From CAYJAY01 sp964368445 (GTDB taxonomy: Bacteria > Bacillota > Clostridia > Oscillospirales > Ruminococcaceae): a DNA stretch of 64,000 nt. The notes below the pieces were generated by a model that saw only the letters and a program-made list of their open reading frames with translations, searched no databases and was not told the origin of the DNA. The first letter of the stretch is position 1. Every line of letters begins with the position of its first letter. Of this stretch, positions 44,629 through 52,646 are shown one piece after another. The position numbers and the translations under genes are program-made. The stretch spans positions 1 through 64,000 of the forward strand of contig CAYJAY010000009.1 in NCBI GenBank assembly GCA_964368445.1. Reading direction: 5' to 3'.

Positions 44629-45516
44629 ATGGAACAAAAGTCAATATTTGTAGCGATAGCCGGAAAACCAAACGTTGGAAAATCTACGCTTTTAAACTGT
44701 CTTATACAAGCGAAGATAGCGATAGCCACACCAAAACCCCAAACTACACGTAACCGAATCATGGGGGTGTACACTGAAAACGAGACACAGTTTGTTTTTA
44801 TCGACACACCCGGGTTTCATGTGCCCAAAACAAAGCTTGGAGAAACGATGATAAAAGGGGTTCGCGAGTCGGTTTCCGACGTCGATGTTGTGTTGTTTGT
44901 GGTTGAACCTAAAATGCCGTCCCACAACGACCGCTTGCTTTTAGAAGAACTGTTAAAAAACAAAATTCCCATAATGCTTGTTATAAACAAGATAGACACG
45001 CTTGAAAGCCAAGAAAAAGTGCAAAAAGTTGTTGATATGTTAAAACAAGAATATTCAATCGACAATGCTTTTCCTGTTTCTGCTATCGAGAAAACAGGAA
45101 CAAAAGGTTTGATGGAGATTCTCAAGCAAAACGCCGTTCAAGGACCACACCTTTATGAAAGCGACGCGTTGACCGATATCCCCGAAAAGGTCATAGCCGC
45201 CGAGATTATACGGGAGAAACTTCTTTTGTTTTTGAGCGACGAACTTCCACACGGTTGCGCCGTAGTGATTGAAACTTTTAAAGAACGTGAAGATAAACCG
45301 ATTTTGGACATAAGCGCAACTATCATAAGCGAAAAAAATTCCCACAAAGCTATGATCATCGGCAAGGGCGGTAATATGCTTAAAAAGATAAGCAGTTCTG
45401 CGCGGCACGAGCTTGAGAAGTTTTTCGACATAAAAATTAATCTTAAATGTTTTGTCAAGGTGCGCGAGGGATGGAGAAACAACGATCTTTTCCTTAAAGA
45501 ATATGGGTTTAATTAG
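44629..45516 (+). CDS. era: GTPase Era
   Basis: 295 residues. The GTPase domain shows GKPNVGKSTLLN (G1), DTPGFHVPK (G3) and NKID (G4). A C-terminal type II KH domain contains KAMIIGKGGNMLKKI. Era binds the 3' end of 16S rRNA in small-subunit assembly. AAGGA lies ten bases before the ATG. Confidence 0.96.
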   Translation: MEQKSIFVAIAGKPNVGKSTLLNCLIQAKIAIATPKPQTTRNRIMGVYTENETQFVFIDTPGFHVPKTKLGETMIKGVRESVSDVDVVLFVVEPKMPSHNDRLLLEELLKNKIPIMLVINKIDTLESQEKVQKVVDMLKQEYSIDNAFPVSAIEKTGTKGLMEILKQNAVQGPHLYESDALTDIPEKVIAAEIIREKLLLFLSDELPHGCAVVIETFKEREDKPILDISATIISEKNSHKAMIIGKGGNMLKKISSSARHELEKFFDIKINLKCFVKVREGWRNNDLFLKEYGFN

Positions 45517-45550
45517 GAATTGGGAATTAATGTGCGCCCTTACGGACGAA
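45514..45550 (+). repeat. AGGAAT-type repeat (copy 2, degenerate)
   Basis: TTAGGAATTGGGAATT, then GCGCCCTTACGGACGA, follows era. It keeps the order of repeat units and the CGCC-TTACGG segment seen at 51545 but the hairpin has decayed. Two AT-rich hairpins lie at about 45690-45765. Confidence 0.5.
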
Positions 45551-45775
45551 ATATAAATAGTTGGATTTAATGATTGTGACGTCTTTTTAAATGACGTTAA
45601 CGCATGTTACACTACACCTAAAAATCGCATGGACGACAAGGGTTGTGCACCTATGCTTTTGTGGCACTAAATGTCATGAAAAACAACCTAATAATATTTA
45701 TTTTTTGATAATAAATATTACTCTTTTGAGAGATAATATATTTAACAAAATATTATCTTTAAAAGGGGAAACAAT

Positions 45776-45967
45776 ATGGACTCGCGAAACTATTGGAAAA
45801 GATTTTTGTCTACCGGAAGCGTATCAGATTATGTAAACTATAAAAATGCGGAAAAACTTGAAACAAAGCAGCATTTAGAGGAAGAATATGAAAAGTTCGA
45901 TCAACGGTTTGGTTATCTACGAGAGCAAGACGAAGGAAGCGGACAGGGTGGTAACAATTCTTTCTGA
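45776..45967 (+). CDS. YqzL-like small protein
   Basis: 63 residues. The N-terminal MDSRNYWKRFLSTGSVSDYV is like the YqzL proteins that precede recO in Firmicutes (W..F..TGS...Y). The C-terminal half is charged. AAAAGGGG lies upstream. Its last 80 bases overlap the start of recO in another frame, so the tail sequence is constrained by both. Function unknown. Confidence 0.68.
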   Translation: MDSRNYWKRFLSTGSVSDYVNYKNAEKLETKQHLEEEYEKFDQRFGYLREQDEGSGQGGNNSF

Positions 45968-46631
45968 GAACGGAATAATAACGGCATATGCCGCAGGTTC
46001 CTTACGCCCTAAAAATAAACTTACATCGACAACTGCTTTGCTTGCATATTCAAATTTCGAACTGTATTCGGGAAAAAATATGTATCAAATCGACGACGCA
46101 GTTTGCATAAATCGGTTTGTTAGATTATATTCCGATAGCAAAAGCTTAGCAGTTGCCGCGTATTTTTGCGAACTTTTAAAGAATGTTGTCCAACAAGGGG
46201 AGATAGCCAAAGAATACCTCCCGTTTGCGCTTAATGCTCTTTATATGTTAAACTCAGGGACAAAGCCTCTTCTTTTGATAAAAGCCGCGTTTGAGTTTCG
46301 GCTAATCTCGATGGCGGGGTTTATGCCCGACATTGGCTGTTGTGACGGTTGTGGTTCGTTTAGCGCGACCAATAGCCACTTTGATTTTGTAAAAGCGTGC
46401 TATCATTGTGAAAGTTGCGCAAATGAACTTTCTGAAAAACTAAACTGTAACGGATCTTCGCTTTTGGCGATGAAATATATTGCGTCGTGTGATGTCGGAA
46501 AAATCTATTCGTTCGATATATCCGAAAGCGCAGTTAAAAACCTCTCCGCCATAACCTCAAACTATCTGTTGACACACATAGGCATAAAACTAAACACATT
46601 GGATTTTTTAAATATGATGCTTGATACTTAA
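45888..46631 (+). CDS. recO: DNA repair protein RecO
   Basis: 247 residues. The N-terminal OB-fold begins with GLVIYESKTKEADRVVTIL, and a helical domain with a zinc site (CDGCGS and CYHCESC) follows. It helps load RecA with RecF and RecR. ATG 45888 lies after GAGGAAGA and inside the small YqzL-like gene. The start matches the family's usual N-terminus. Confidence 0.9.
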   Translation: MKSSINGLVIYESKTKEADRVVTILSENGIITAYAAGSLRPKNKLTSTTALLAYSNFELYSGKNMYQIDDAVCINRFVRLYSDSKSLAVAAYFCELLKNVVQQGEIAKEYLPFALNALYMLNSGTKPLLLIKAAFEFRLISMAGFMPDIGCCDGCGSFSATNSHFDFVKACYHCESCANELSEKLNCNGSSLLAMKYIASCDVGKIYSFDISESAVKNLSAITSNYLLTHIGIKLNTLDFLNMMLDT

Positions 46632-46641
46632 AAGGAATAAT

Positions 46642-49029
46642 ATGAACCGATTATTACGCTATAAAAAACGACTCGAATTTGATAAAATTTTAAACGAAAT
46701 TGAAAGCTACGCTGTGTCTTACGACGCAAAAAACAACATTTTAAACATTGTTCCGACAAACGAAATTCAAACCGTTTCGTTAGAACTTTTAAAGGCAGAC
46801 GCGTTTCAATCGATGATAATAAAACATGCCGTACCAAACCTCTCGGACGTTTTTGGCATAAAAGAGATTGTGTTAAGAGCTAATAAGGGCGGGCTTTTGT
46901 CGATGGGTGAGATCTTAAAGATTAAGGCAATACTAAGGAACGCAAGGCTTTTAATCGCTTGGTATCACCCTTTGGAAAGCCATTATGACGTAACAGACCC
47001 TATCTTTTTTCCGTTATATTCCGACAGTTCGCTTGAAAATGACATAGAGCGTTCTATTTTAAGCGAAACCGAGATGAGCGACAACGCAAGCGGACAACTC
47101 GCCACAATAAGAAAACGCATAATAGCTATGCAAGCTTCAATTAGGGATAAACTTGAAAAGATAATACGTTCCGATACAAATCAAAAATATCTTCAAGACA
47201 GCGTTGTCACAATGCGTGGCGGACGTTTTGTTGTGCCTGTCAAAAGCGAGCATCGAAACAGCATAACCGGTATGGTACACGATGTATCGTCAAGCGGTTC
47301 TACATATTTTGTCGAACCGTCCGAAGTTTTAGAGGCAAACAACGCCATTCAAAAGTTAAAGGGAGACGAAGCGGCAGAGATTGAAAAGATTTTATATTCG
47401 TTTTCCGCAAGGATTTCAGAAATTTCAAATCAACTTAAATATAGTTTTGATGCGTTTGTCGACATAGACAAACTGGTAGCTATTGCACGCTATGCAAACA
47501 ACATAGATGCCGCTATGCCAAAACTTAACGATAGAGGATATATTAACCTGTTCAGGGCAAGACACCCGCTAATAGACAAAAAGTCGGTAGTTGCGACCGA
47601 TGTTTCGCTTGGCGAAAATTATTCAACTCTAGTCATAACAGGACCCAACACAGGGGGCAAGACGGTGACGCTCAAAACTATCGGGCTTTTTTCGTTGATG
47701 GCAATGTCGGGAATCCCGGTGCCGGCAACACGGGAGAGCGAACTTTCGGTTTTTGACGATATATTGGTCGACATTGGGGACGAACAAAGCATTGAACAAA
47801 ATCTTTCGACATTTTCGGCGCATGTCAAAAACATATCGGAAATTCTTAAAACGGCGAATGCAAAATCACTCGTATTGCTCGATGAACTAGGCGCCGGAAC
47901 TGACCCCGCCGAAGGGGCAGCTCTTGCGAAAGCTATTCTAGAGCGTTTACGCCAAAGCGGGGCAAAGGTGGTTGCGACGACTCATTATGGAGAAATAAAG
48001 ATATATGCTATGCAAACAGACGGGGTTCAAAACGCAAGTTGTGAATTTAACATCGAGACGTTAAGCCCGACATATCGGGTTACAATCGGGCTTCCCGGAA
48101 GTTCCAACGCGCTTTTGATAGGCAAAAGGCTTGGGCTTGATGACGATCTTTTAGAGACAGCGCGGCAAAACCTTTCGTCGGAACAAAAACAGATGGAACA
48201 ACTTTTGTCCGAGATAGAACAGCTTAAAAGCGAAGCGGCGGCAAAACTAGACGAGGCACAGGAAAAAACAGACCAAGCACAAAGATTACATGACCAAGCC
48301 GAAGAAGCAAAACAACGTGCGGAAAAGGATGCGCAAAACAAGATTAAACTTGCCGAAACCAAGGCGCGACAACTGTCATCTGATGTAAGCGGCCAGGCAT
48401 TTAAGCTTCTTGACGAAATTAAAGCGCTGGGTGTAACAAAAGAAACCGCGATGATAGAGATTTCAAAAAGGGCAAAAGAGATAGCGAACAAAGAAAGCGT
48501 TAAAATTCTCGACATGGCTCCGCAAAGCGACACACACTTAACACTTAACCTTGAACCTATCGACAACGTTAAAAAAGGAATGACGGTTTATGTTCCGTCA
48601 CTTTCCGGCGTAGCAGTTGTTTTAACCGATCCCGATAAAAAGGGAGTTGTCGAAATTAGCGCAGGAATTATAAAAGCTAGAATTAATGTAAGCGAACTTA
48701 GAAAACCGCCGAAATCGCACGTTGCGCAACTTAAAAATCGAAACAAAGCCGGCAAAAGCATGTTCAGTGTTTCGGACAAAAAGAGCGGAAAAAGCGAGAT
48801 TAACCTTTTGGGATTAACCGTTGAAGAGGCTATTATGGAGGTTGACACATTTATCGATGCCGCGGTGCTCTCGCACCTTGTAAGCGTCCGCATAGTCCAT
48901 GGAAAGGGTACTGGAGCTTTGAGAAAAGCAGTTCATGCAAAACTTAAACAAAACAAACATGTAAAAGAATTTCGCCTTGGTCGCTTTGGCGAAGGGGAAG
49001 ATGGCGTCACGATAGCGGAACTTAAATAA
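46642..49029 (+). CDS. mutS2: MutS2 family protein
   Basis: 795 residues. It has the MutS-like core and clamp, Walker A GPNTGGKTVTLK, Walker B LVLLDELGAGTD, a coiled-coil region (about 510-600) rich in Glu/Lys/Ala, and a C-terminal Smr domain with HGKGTGALR. MutS2 has been linked to suppressing recombination and to rescue of collided ribosomes. AAAAGGA precedes ATG 46642. It ends in a terminator hairpin that overlaps the front of spoIIGA. Confidence 0.93.
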   Translation: MNRLLRYKKRLEFDKILNEIESYAVSYDAKNNILNIVPTNEIQTVSLELLKADAFQSMIIKHAVPNLSDVFGIKEIVLRANKGGLLSMGEILKIKAILRNARLLIAWYHPLESHYDVTDPIFFPLYSDSSLENDIERSILSETEMSDNASGQLATIRKRIIAMQASIRDKLEKIIRSDTNQKYLQDSVVTMRGGRFVVPVKSEHRNSITGMVHDVSSSGSTYFVEPSEVLEANNAIQKLKGDEAAEIEKILYSFSARISEISNQLKYSFDAFVDIDKLVAIARYANNIDAAMPKLNDRGYINLFRARHPLIDKKSVVATDVSLGENYSTLVITGPNTGGKTVTLKTIGLFSLMAMSGIPVPATRESELSVFDDILVDIGDEQSIEQNLSTFSAHVKNISEILKTANAKSLVLLDELGAGTDPAEGAALAKAILERLRQSGAKVVATTHYGEIKIYAMQTDGVQNASCEFNIETLSPTYRVTIGLPGSSNALLIGKRLGLDDDLLETARQNLSSEQKQMEQLLSEIEQLKSEAAAKLDEAQEKTDQAQRLHDQAEEAKQRAEKDAQNKIKLAETKARQLSSDVSGQAFKLLDEIKALGVTKETAMIEISKRAKEIANKESVKILDMAPQSDTHLTLNLEPIDNVKKGMTVYVPSLSGVAVVLTDPDKKGVVEISAGIIKARINVSELRKPPKSHVAQLKNRNKAGKSMFSVSDKKSGKSEINLLGLTVEEAIMEVDTFIDAAVLSHLVSVRIVHGKGTGALRKAVHAKLKQNKHVKEFRLGRFGEGEDGVTIAELK

Positions 49030-49063
49030 AAAGCAACCCACTCTTTAAAATGACAAAAAAATT

Positions 49064-49106
49064 AAAACGCATCCTTTATTATCTAGTATATAAGGGAGCG
49101 TTTTTT
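49064..49106 (+). terminator. Terminator of mutS2 that holds the spoIIGA ribosome site
   Basis: AAAACGC, a bulge and TCCTTTAT pair with ATAAGGGAGCGTTTT, followed by T6 (49101-49106). The AAGGGAG of the 3' arm is also the best SD site for the spoIIGA TTG start. Confidence 0.75.
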
Positions 49107-49109
49107 GTT

Positions 49110-49973
49110 TTGAATATTATATATATTGATGTGTTGTTGGTTGTTAACCTCATAATCGATTATTTTCTGATTAAAGCCACCGAATTTTTCACTGGCTCAA
49201 ATACCTCTAAGGTTAGAGTGTTGCTTGGCAGTTGCTTTGCCGCGTCTACCTCGCTTTTGATACTGTTGCCAAACCTTGGTACGTTTTCAATTTTGATAAA
49301 AATAGCAATGGCGGTTTTGATATCACTGATAACGTTTGGATTTAAAGGTGTGCGAGCTTTTTTAAAAAACACCGTTTATTATTTTATCGTGTCATTTTTG
49401 TTTGCCGGTTTGATACTTATTATAAATATTTCGTTTTCGCCAAATAGCCTTGCGACAAATAACCTGACGTTTTATTTTGATATCTCACCAATTTTTTTAA
49501 TATTATCGGTGCTCGTGTTTTATATGCTTCTTTCGTTACTTGAACTTTTTTTCAAAAAACCATATGAAAAACCCGACCTTGTCGAGGTTGAACTTTCAAT
49601 TTTAAACAATAAACAACATTTCAAGGCGTTTGTAGACACAGGGAACAAACTCCAAGACCCTTGTCTTGGAAAGCCGGTTATGATAGCAAAAAAAGAACTG
49701 GCGGAAAAGCTTATGCCGAAACATCTTGCGGTTGACGTTATTAATTCAAACATTGATGCCTTTGAACAAAGATCGCAAAACGATATCAACGTTCGTATAA
49801 TTCCATATAGTGCGTTGGGTAAAAGTGGGGTATTGCTTGGCGTTGTTGCGGATTATTGTTTGATACTCGGGAAAAAAGTCAACAAAATCTATAGTCCTGT
49901 GGTTGCGTTTTCCGATATTCCCGAAACGGATTTTAATAATTCCGCGATTATAGGAACGGATTTTTTTAATTGA
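49110..49973 (+). CDS. spoIIGA: Sigma-E processing peptidase SpoIIGA
   Basis: 287 residues: about five membrane helices (residues 1-155) and a C-terminal aspartic-protease domain with the catalytic DTGNKL motif. It cleaves the pro-sequence of sigma E, encoded next. The TTG at 49110 gives the N-terminus MNIIYIDVLLVVN, aligning with the known B. subtilis start MKIYLDVIWLLNF. An in-frame ATG at 49050 would lie before the mutS2 terminator and has no ribosome site. Confidence 0.9.
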   Translation: MNIIYIDVLLVVNLIIDYFLIKATEFFTGSNTSKVRVLLGSCFAASTSLLILLPNLGTFSILIKIAMAVLISLITFGFKGVRAFLKNTVYYFIVSFLFAGLILIINISFSPNSLATNNLTFYFDISPIFLILSVLVFYMLLSLLELFFKKPYEKPDLVEVELSILNNKQHFKAFVDTGNKLQDPCLGKPVMIAKKELAEKLMPKHLAVDVINSNIDAFEQRSQNDINVRIIPYSALGKSGVLLGVVADYCLILGKKVNKIYSPVVAFSDIPETDFNNSAIIGTDFFN

Positions 49974-49985
49974 AAGGAACACCGA

Positions 49986-50702
49986 ATGACAAATCTTATA
50001 AATCAAGTTCGATTTTTTATCTTAAAAATTATAATTGTAATTGCTCCGAAAAGGGGATACCACTACATAAACGGCCCTGAAACTTTGCCTGCTCCGCTTA
50101 CGCCGGAACAAGAAAAGTTGACGTTTGAACAGCTTGAAACCGATCCGGAACAAGCACGACAAACGCTTATAACCCACAATCTTAGGCTTGTTGTTTATAT
50201 AGCGAAAAAGTTTGAAAACAGCGGACACAGTGTCGAAGATCTTGTGTCGATTGGAACGATTGGACTCATAAAGGCTGTCAACACTTTTTGCCCAAATAAA
50301 AATATTAAGCTTGCAACATATGCGTCAAGATGTATTGAAAACGAGATACTTATGTTTATGCGCAAGGTTTCCAACAAAAAAATCGAAACTTCGATAGACG
50401 AGCCGTTAAACACCGATTGGGACGGGAACGAGCTTTTGTTTTCCGATGTTCTGGGGACAGACAGCGATATAGTTTCACGGGGAGTTGAAAAAGAAGCGGA
50501 ACACAACATGATCCACAGTGTGGTGGCAAAGCTTTCAGAACGTGAACGCACGATAATTGAGATGCGGTTTGGGTTAAACGGCAAACAGGAGATGACTCAA
50601 AAAGAGGTTGCGGATTCTATTGGGATTTCCCAATCGTATATATCACGCCTTGAAAAGCGAATAATTAAAAGGTTAAAAAAAGATATCGACAGAATGTCTT
50701 AA
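49986..50702 (+). CDS. sigE: Sporulation sigma factor SigE (pro-sigma-E)
   Basis: 238 residues very close to B. subtilis SigE, for example SIGTIGLIKAVNTF, KLATYASRCIENEI and GISQSYISRLEKRIIKRL. A hydrophobic pro-sequence of about 27 residues precedes YHYINGPETLP and is the expected substrate of SpoIIGA. It directs early mother-cell transcription. AAAGGA lies upstream, 12 bp after spoIIGA. Confidence 0.97.
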   Translation: MTNLINQVRFFILKIIIVIAPKRGYHYINGPETLPAPLTPEQEKLTFEQLETDPEQARQTLITHNLRLVVYIAKKFENSGHSVEDLVSIGTIGLIKAVNTFCPNKNIKLATYASRCIENEILMFMRKVSNKKIETSIDEPLNTDWDGNELLFSDVLGTDSDIVSRGVEKEAEHNMIHSVVAKLSERERTIIEMRFGLNGKQEMTQKEVADSIGISQSYISRLEKRIIKRLKKDIDRMS

Positions 50703-50732
50703 ATATGAATAAAAAAGAAAATTATTACCAAC

Positions 50733-50758
50733 ACTCTTGTCAACAAAACGACAGGAGT
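50733..50758 (+). promoter_or_regulatory. Hairpin covering the sigG ribosome site
   Basis: ACTCTTGTC pairs with GACAGGAGT (one G-U pair, 8-base loop). The 3' arm carries the AGGAG used for sigG and T-rich sequence follows, so it may be a sigE terminator, an SD mask for readthrough mRNA, or both. Confidence 0.55.
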
Positions 50759-50767
50759 TAAATTTTT

Positions 50768-51538
50768 ATGCAAAACTGTAAAGTAGAGATATGCGGAGTT
50801 AACACATCAAAACTCACGCTTTTAACCGAAAAACAAAAGATAGCGCTCATTAACGAGATGAGAGATGGAAATAAAACAGCAAGAGAAACGCTTATAAGTG
50901 GGAACCTTCGTTTAGTTTTAAGTGTAGTGCAAAAATTTTCCAACAGGGGGGAGCAAGCGGACGATCTTTTTCAAGTTGGGTGTATCGGTCTTATGAAATC
51001 GATAGACAACTTTGACACGTCACATGGAGTTAGGTTTTCGACATATGCTGTGCCTATGATAATAGGAGAGATTAAACGCTATCTTCGCGACAACAGCAGC
51101 ATAAGGGTCAGCCGCTCGATTAGAGATCTTTCATATAAGGCTATGCAAGCAAAGGAAAAATTGCAAAACCAAAACAACAACGAACCGACAGTGTCAGAAA
51201 TTGCGAAAGAACTCGGCGTCGACACGATGGACGTTATAATGTCGCTTGAATCGGTGTCGCTTCCGATTTCGCTCAACGAGCCGCTTTTCTCCGACGGCAA
51301 CGATGCTGTTTTCATCATGGACCAGATAAGCGACAAGGAGGGGGAGAGCGATTGGCTTTGTGAAATATCCCTTAAGCAGGCGCTAAAAAATCTTTCAGAG
51401 CGTGAAAAAAGGATACTTGACCTTAGATTTATGAAAGGAAAGACGCAAACTCAAGTTGCAAAGATAGTTTCAATCAGCCAAGCACAGGTGAGCCGACTTG
51501 AAAAAAATGCATTAAAGACGATTAAAGAGATGATATAG
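50768..51538 (+). CDS. sigG: Sporulation sigma factor SigG
   Basis: 256 residues. KVEICGVNTSKLTLL is the distinctive N-terminus of sigma G, followed by DDLFQVGCIGLMKSIDNFD, FSTYAVPMIIGEIKRYLRDN and a region 4 helix-turn-helix SQAQVSRLEKNALK. It drives late forespore transcription. The spoIIGA-sigE-sigG order is as in B. subtilis. Confidence 0.97.
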   Translation: MQNCKVEICGVNTSKLTLLTEKQKIALINEMRDGNKTARETLISGNLRLVLSVVQKFSNRGEQADDLFQVGCIGLMKSIDNFDTSHGVRFSTYAVPMIIGEIKRYLRDNSSIRVSRSIRDLSYKAMQAKEKLQNQNNNEPTVSEIAKELGVDTMDVIMSLESVSLPISLNEPLFSDGNDAVFIMDQISDKEGESDWLCEISLKQALKNLSEREKRILDLRFMKGKTQTQVAKIVSISQAQVSRLEKNALKTIKEMI

Positions 51539-51544
51539 TTAGTT

Positions 51545-51606
51545 AGGAATGAGGAATGAGGAATGAGGAATGAGGAATGAGGAATGATGGAGCGCCTTAC
51601 GGCGAA
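51545..51606 (+). repeat. Six tandem AGGAATG units plus hairpin (copy 3)
   Basis: Six exact copies of the 7-mer AGGAATG (51545-51586) are followed by ATGGAGCGCC-TTA-CGGCGAAAT, with a small GCC/GGC hairpin. It begins 7 bases after the sigG stop. It shares layout with copies at 34793 and 45514. Copy number may vary between strains. Confidence 0.75.
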
Positions 51607-51689
51607 ATTTTAATACAAGATTTTTGAGAGTTTTCGTTTAATGTGGGTTTGTCATTTCACATCAAATGTTCTAGATATGATACGATATG

Positions 51690-51836
51690 TTAGTCTTCGC
51701 TGTCGTGCAAATCTATATTACTGCTGTTAAAGTTAATATACATTTCTTCGCATTCTTGTTGCGCTTCAATTAACTTATTGATTGCATCCTCTGTTGCGTT
51801 GAATAATTTTAAATAAAGTGCTTTGTAATCATCCAT
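51690..51836 (-). CDS. Small acidic protein (48 residues), unknown
   Basis: Reads MDDYKALYLKLFNATEDAIN then KLIEAQQECEEMYIN and an acidic tail; mostly helical and amphipathic. Short helical proteins of this kind occur widely in Clostridia without known function. The ATG at 51836 has GGGGA upstream, and a good minus-strand promoter lies 60 bp before it. It is divergent from a small HTH gene, which could control it. Confidence 0.6.
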   Translation of the reverse strand: MDDYKALYLKLFNATEDAINKLIEAQQECEEMYINFNSSNIDLHDSED

Positions 51837-51895
51837 ACAGAAATCCCCATTAATTTTACATTTTAAATAATAGGCTAAAAATAGCGTATAGGCTA

Positions 51896-51925
51896 ATAAT
51901 ACACCTTATATTAGTATAATGTCAA
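51896..51925 (-). promoter_or_regulatory. Promoter of the 48-residue gene
   Basis: On the minus strand, TTGACA, an 18-base spacer and TATTAT. The region also holds ACACCT/AGGTGT (51901-51932) as an inverted repeat around the promoter and a repeated ATAGGCTAA, possible sites for the adjacent HTH protein. Confidence 0.55.
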
Positions 51926-51935
51926 GAGGTGTGTT

Positions 51936-52136
51936 ATGATAAGTTATGAACCTTTTTGGAAAACGCTAAAAGAGAAAAATATAAGCACATATTATCTTAT
52001 TAACAAATGTGGGATAAGTGCCAGTGTAATCACTAGAATGAGAAAAAATGAATATCTTGGGCTTCGTAAAATTAACGATTTGTGTTCGATATTAAACTGC
52101 AAAATACAAGAGATTGTTCAATATGTGCCGGAATAG
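51936..52136 (+). CDS. XRE/Cro-type HTH protein
   Basis: 66 residues making one helix-turn-helix domain: FWKTLKEKNISTYYLINKCG then ISASVITRMRKNEYLGLRKI and LCSILNCKIQEIVQY, typical of the minimal Cro/C1 family found beside small genes. AGAGGTG precedes the ATG. It may repress itself and the divergent 48-residue gene. No toxin partner is evident. Confidence 0.85.
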   Translation: MISYEPFWKTLKEKNISTYYLINKCGISASVITRMRKNEYLGLRKINDLCSILNCKIQEIVQYVPE

Positions 52137-52192
52137 TTACGATATATAAGATTTACTTTTATTTTAAAAATCGGTACAAATTTTTCGACTTT

Positions 52193-52240
52193 CGCATACT
52201 ATTATATTAAGACAAAAGTTTTAATCAATAGTACTATGCG
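52193..52240. promoter_or_regulatory. Imperfect inverted repeat before the YlmC-like gene
   Basis: CGCATA-CTATT pairs with AATAG-(TAC)-TATGCG; an inner ATTAA/TTAAT is also present. The 3' end touches the GGAGG ribosome site. It contains CATACTA, which resembles a sporulation sigma -10 element, but no convincing -35 was found. Confidence 0.35.
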
Positions 52241-52251
52241 GAGGTTTTTTT

Positions 52252-52524
52252 ATGACATTTTCAAAACTATGCGAAAAAGAAGTTATCTCGATTAAAAGCG
52301 GAAAAAAGATAGGCTATGTCGATGATGTCGAGTTTGATAAAGGCTCGGCAAACATCGAAAGGCTTATAGTTTTTGGTAAACCAAAGCTTATGGGTTTTAA
52401 AGGGAAGGAACAGAACATTATTATCGATTGGTGTGACGTCGTAACGTTTGGCGATGACACAATTTTAATTAAAGGGGACTATGAAAGGGTTAGGGTAGAG
52501 GTTAAACAAGTAGAGATAGGGTAA
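52252..52524 (+). CDS. YlmC/YmxH family PRC-barrel sporulation protein
   Basis: 90 residues: one PRC-barrel domain (CEKEVISIKSGKKIGYVDDV, FDKGSANIERLIVFG, then IDWCDVVTFGDDTILIKGD). The YlmC/YmxH family is conserved among spore formers, and its position after sigE-sigG fits. Its biochemical role is unknown. GGAGG precedes the ATG. Confidence 0.85.
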   Translation: MTFSKLCEKEVISIKSGKKIGYVDDVEFDKGSANIERLIVFGKPKLMGFKGKEQNIIIDWCDVVTFGDDTILIKGDYERVRVEVKQVEIG

Positions 52525-52646
52525 ACAACTAGAAACATAAAACAATTTGCAATAAAAGACTAAATTGTGGTTGAATTTGTATTGTAAATAATATGTATTT
52601 ATGGTAGGATTAACTTTAAATAGTTAAAGTTAAAGGATGTTTGAAT

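Noticed and set aside
45600..45670. Protein-like stretch after era
   Set aside because: Contains several Cys and looks readable, but has no start codon with a ribosome site and no recognised family.
51545..51586. CRISPR array
   Set aside because: The units are 7-bp perfect tandem repeats without spacers.
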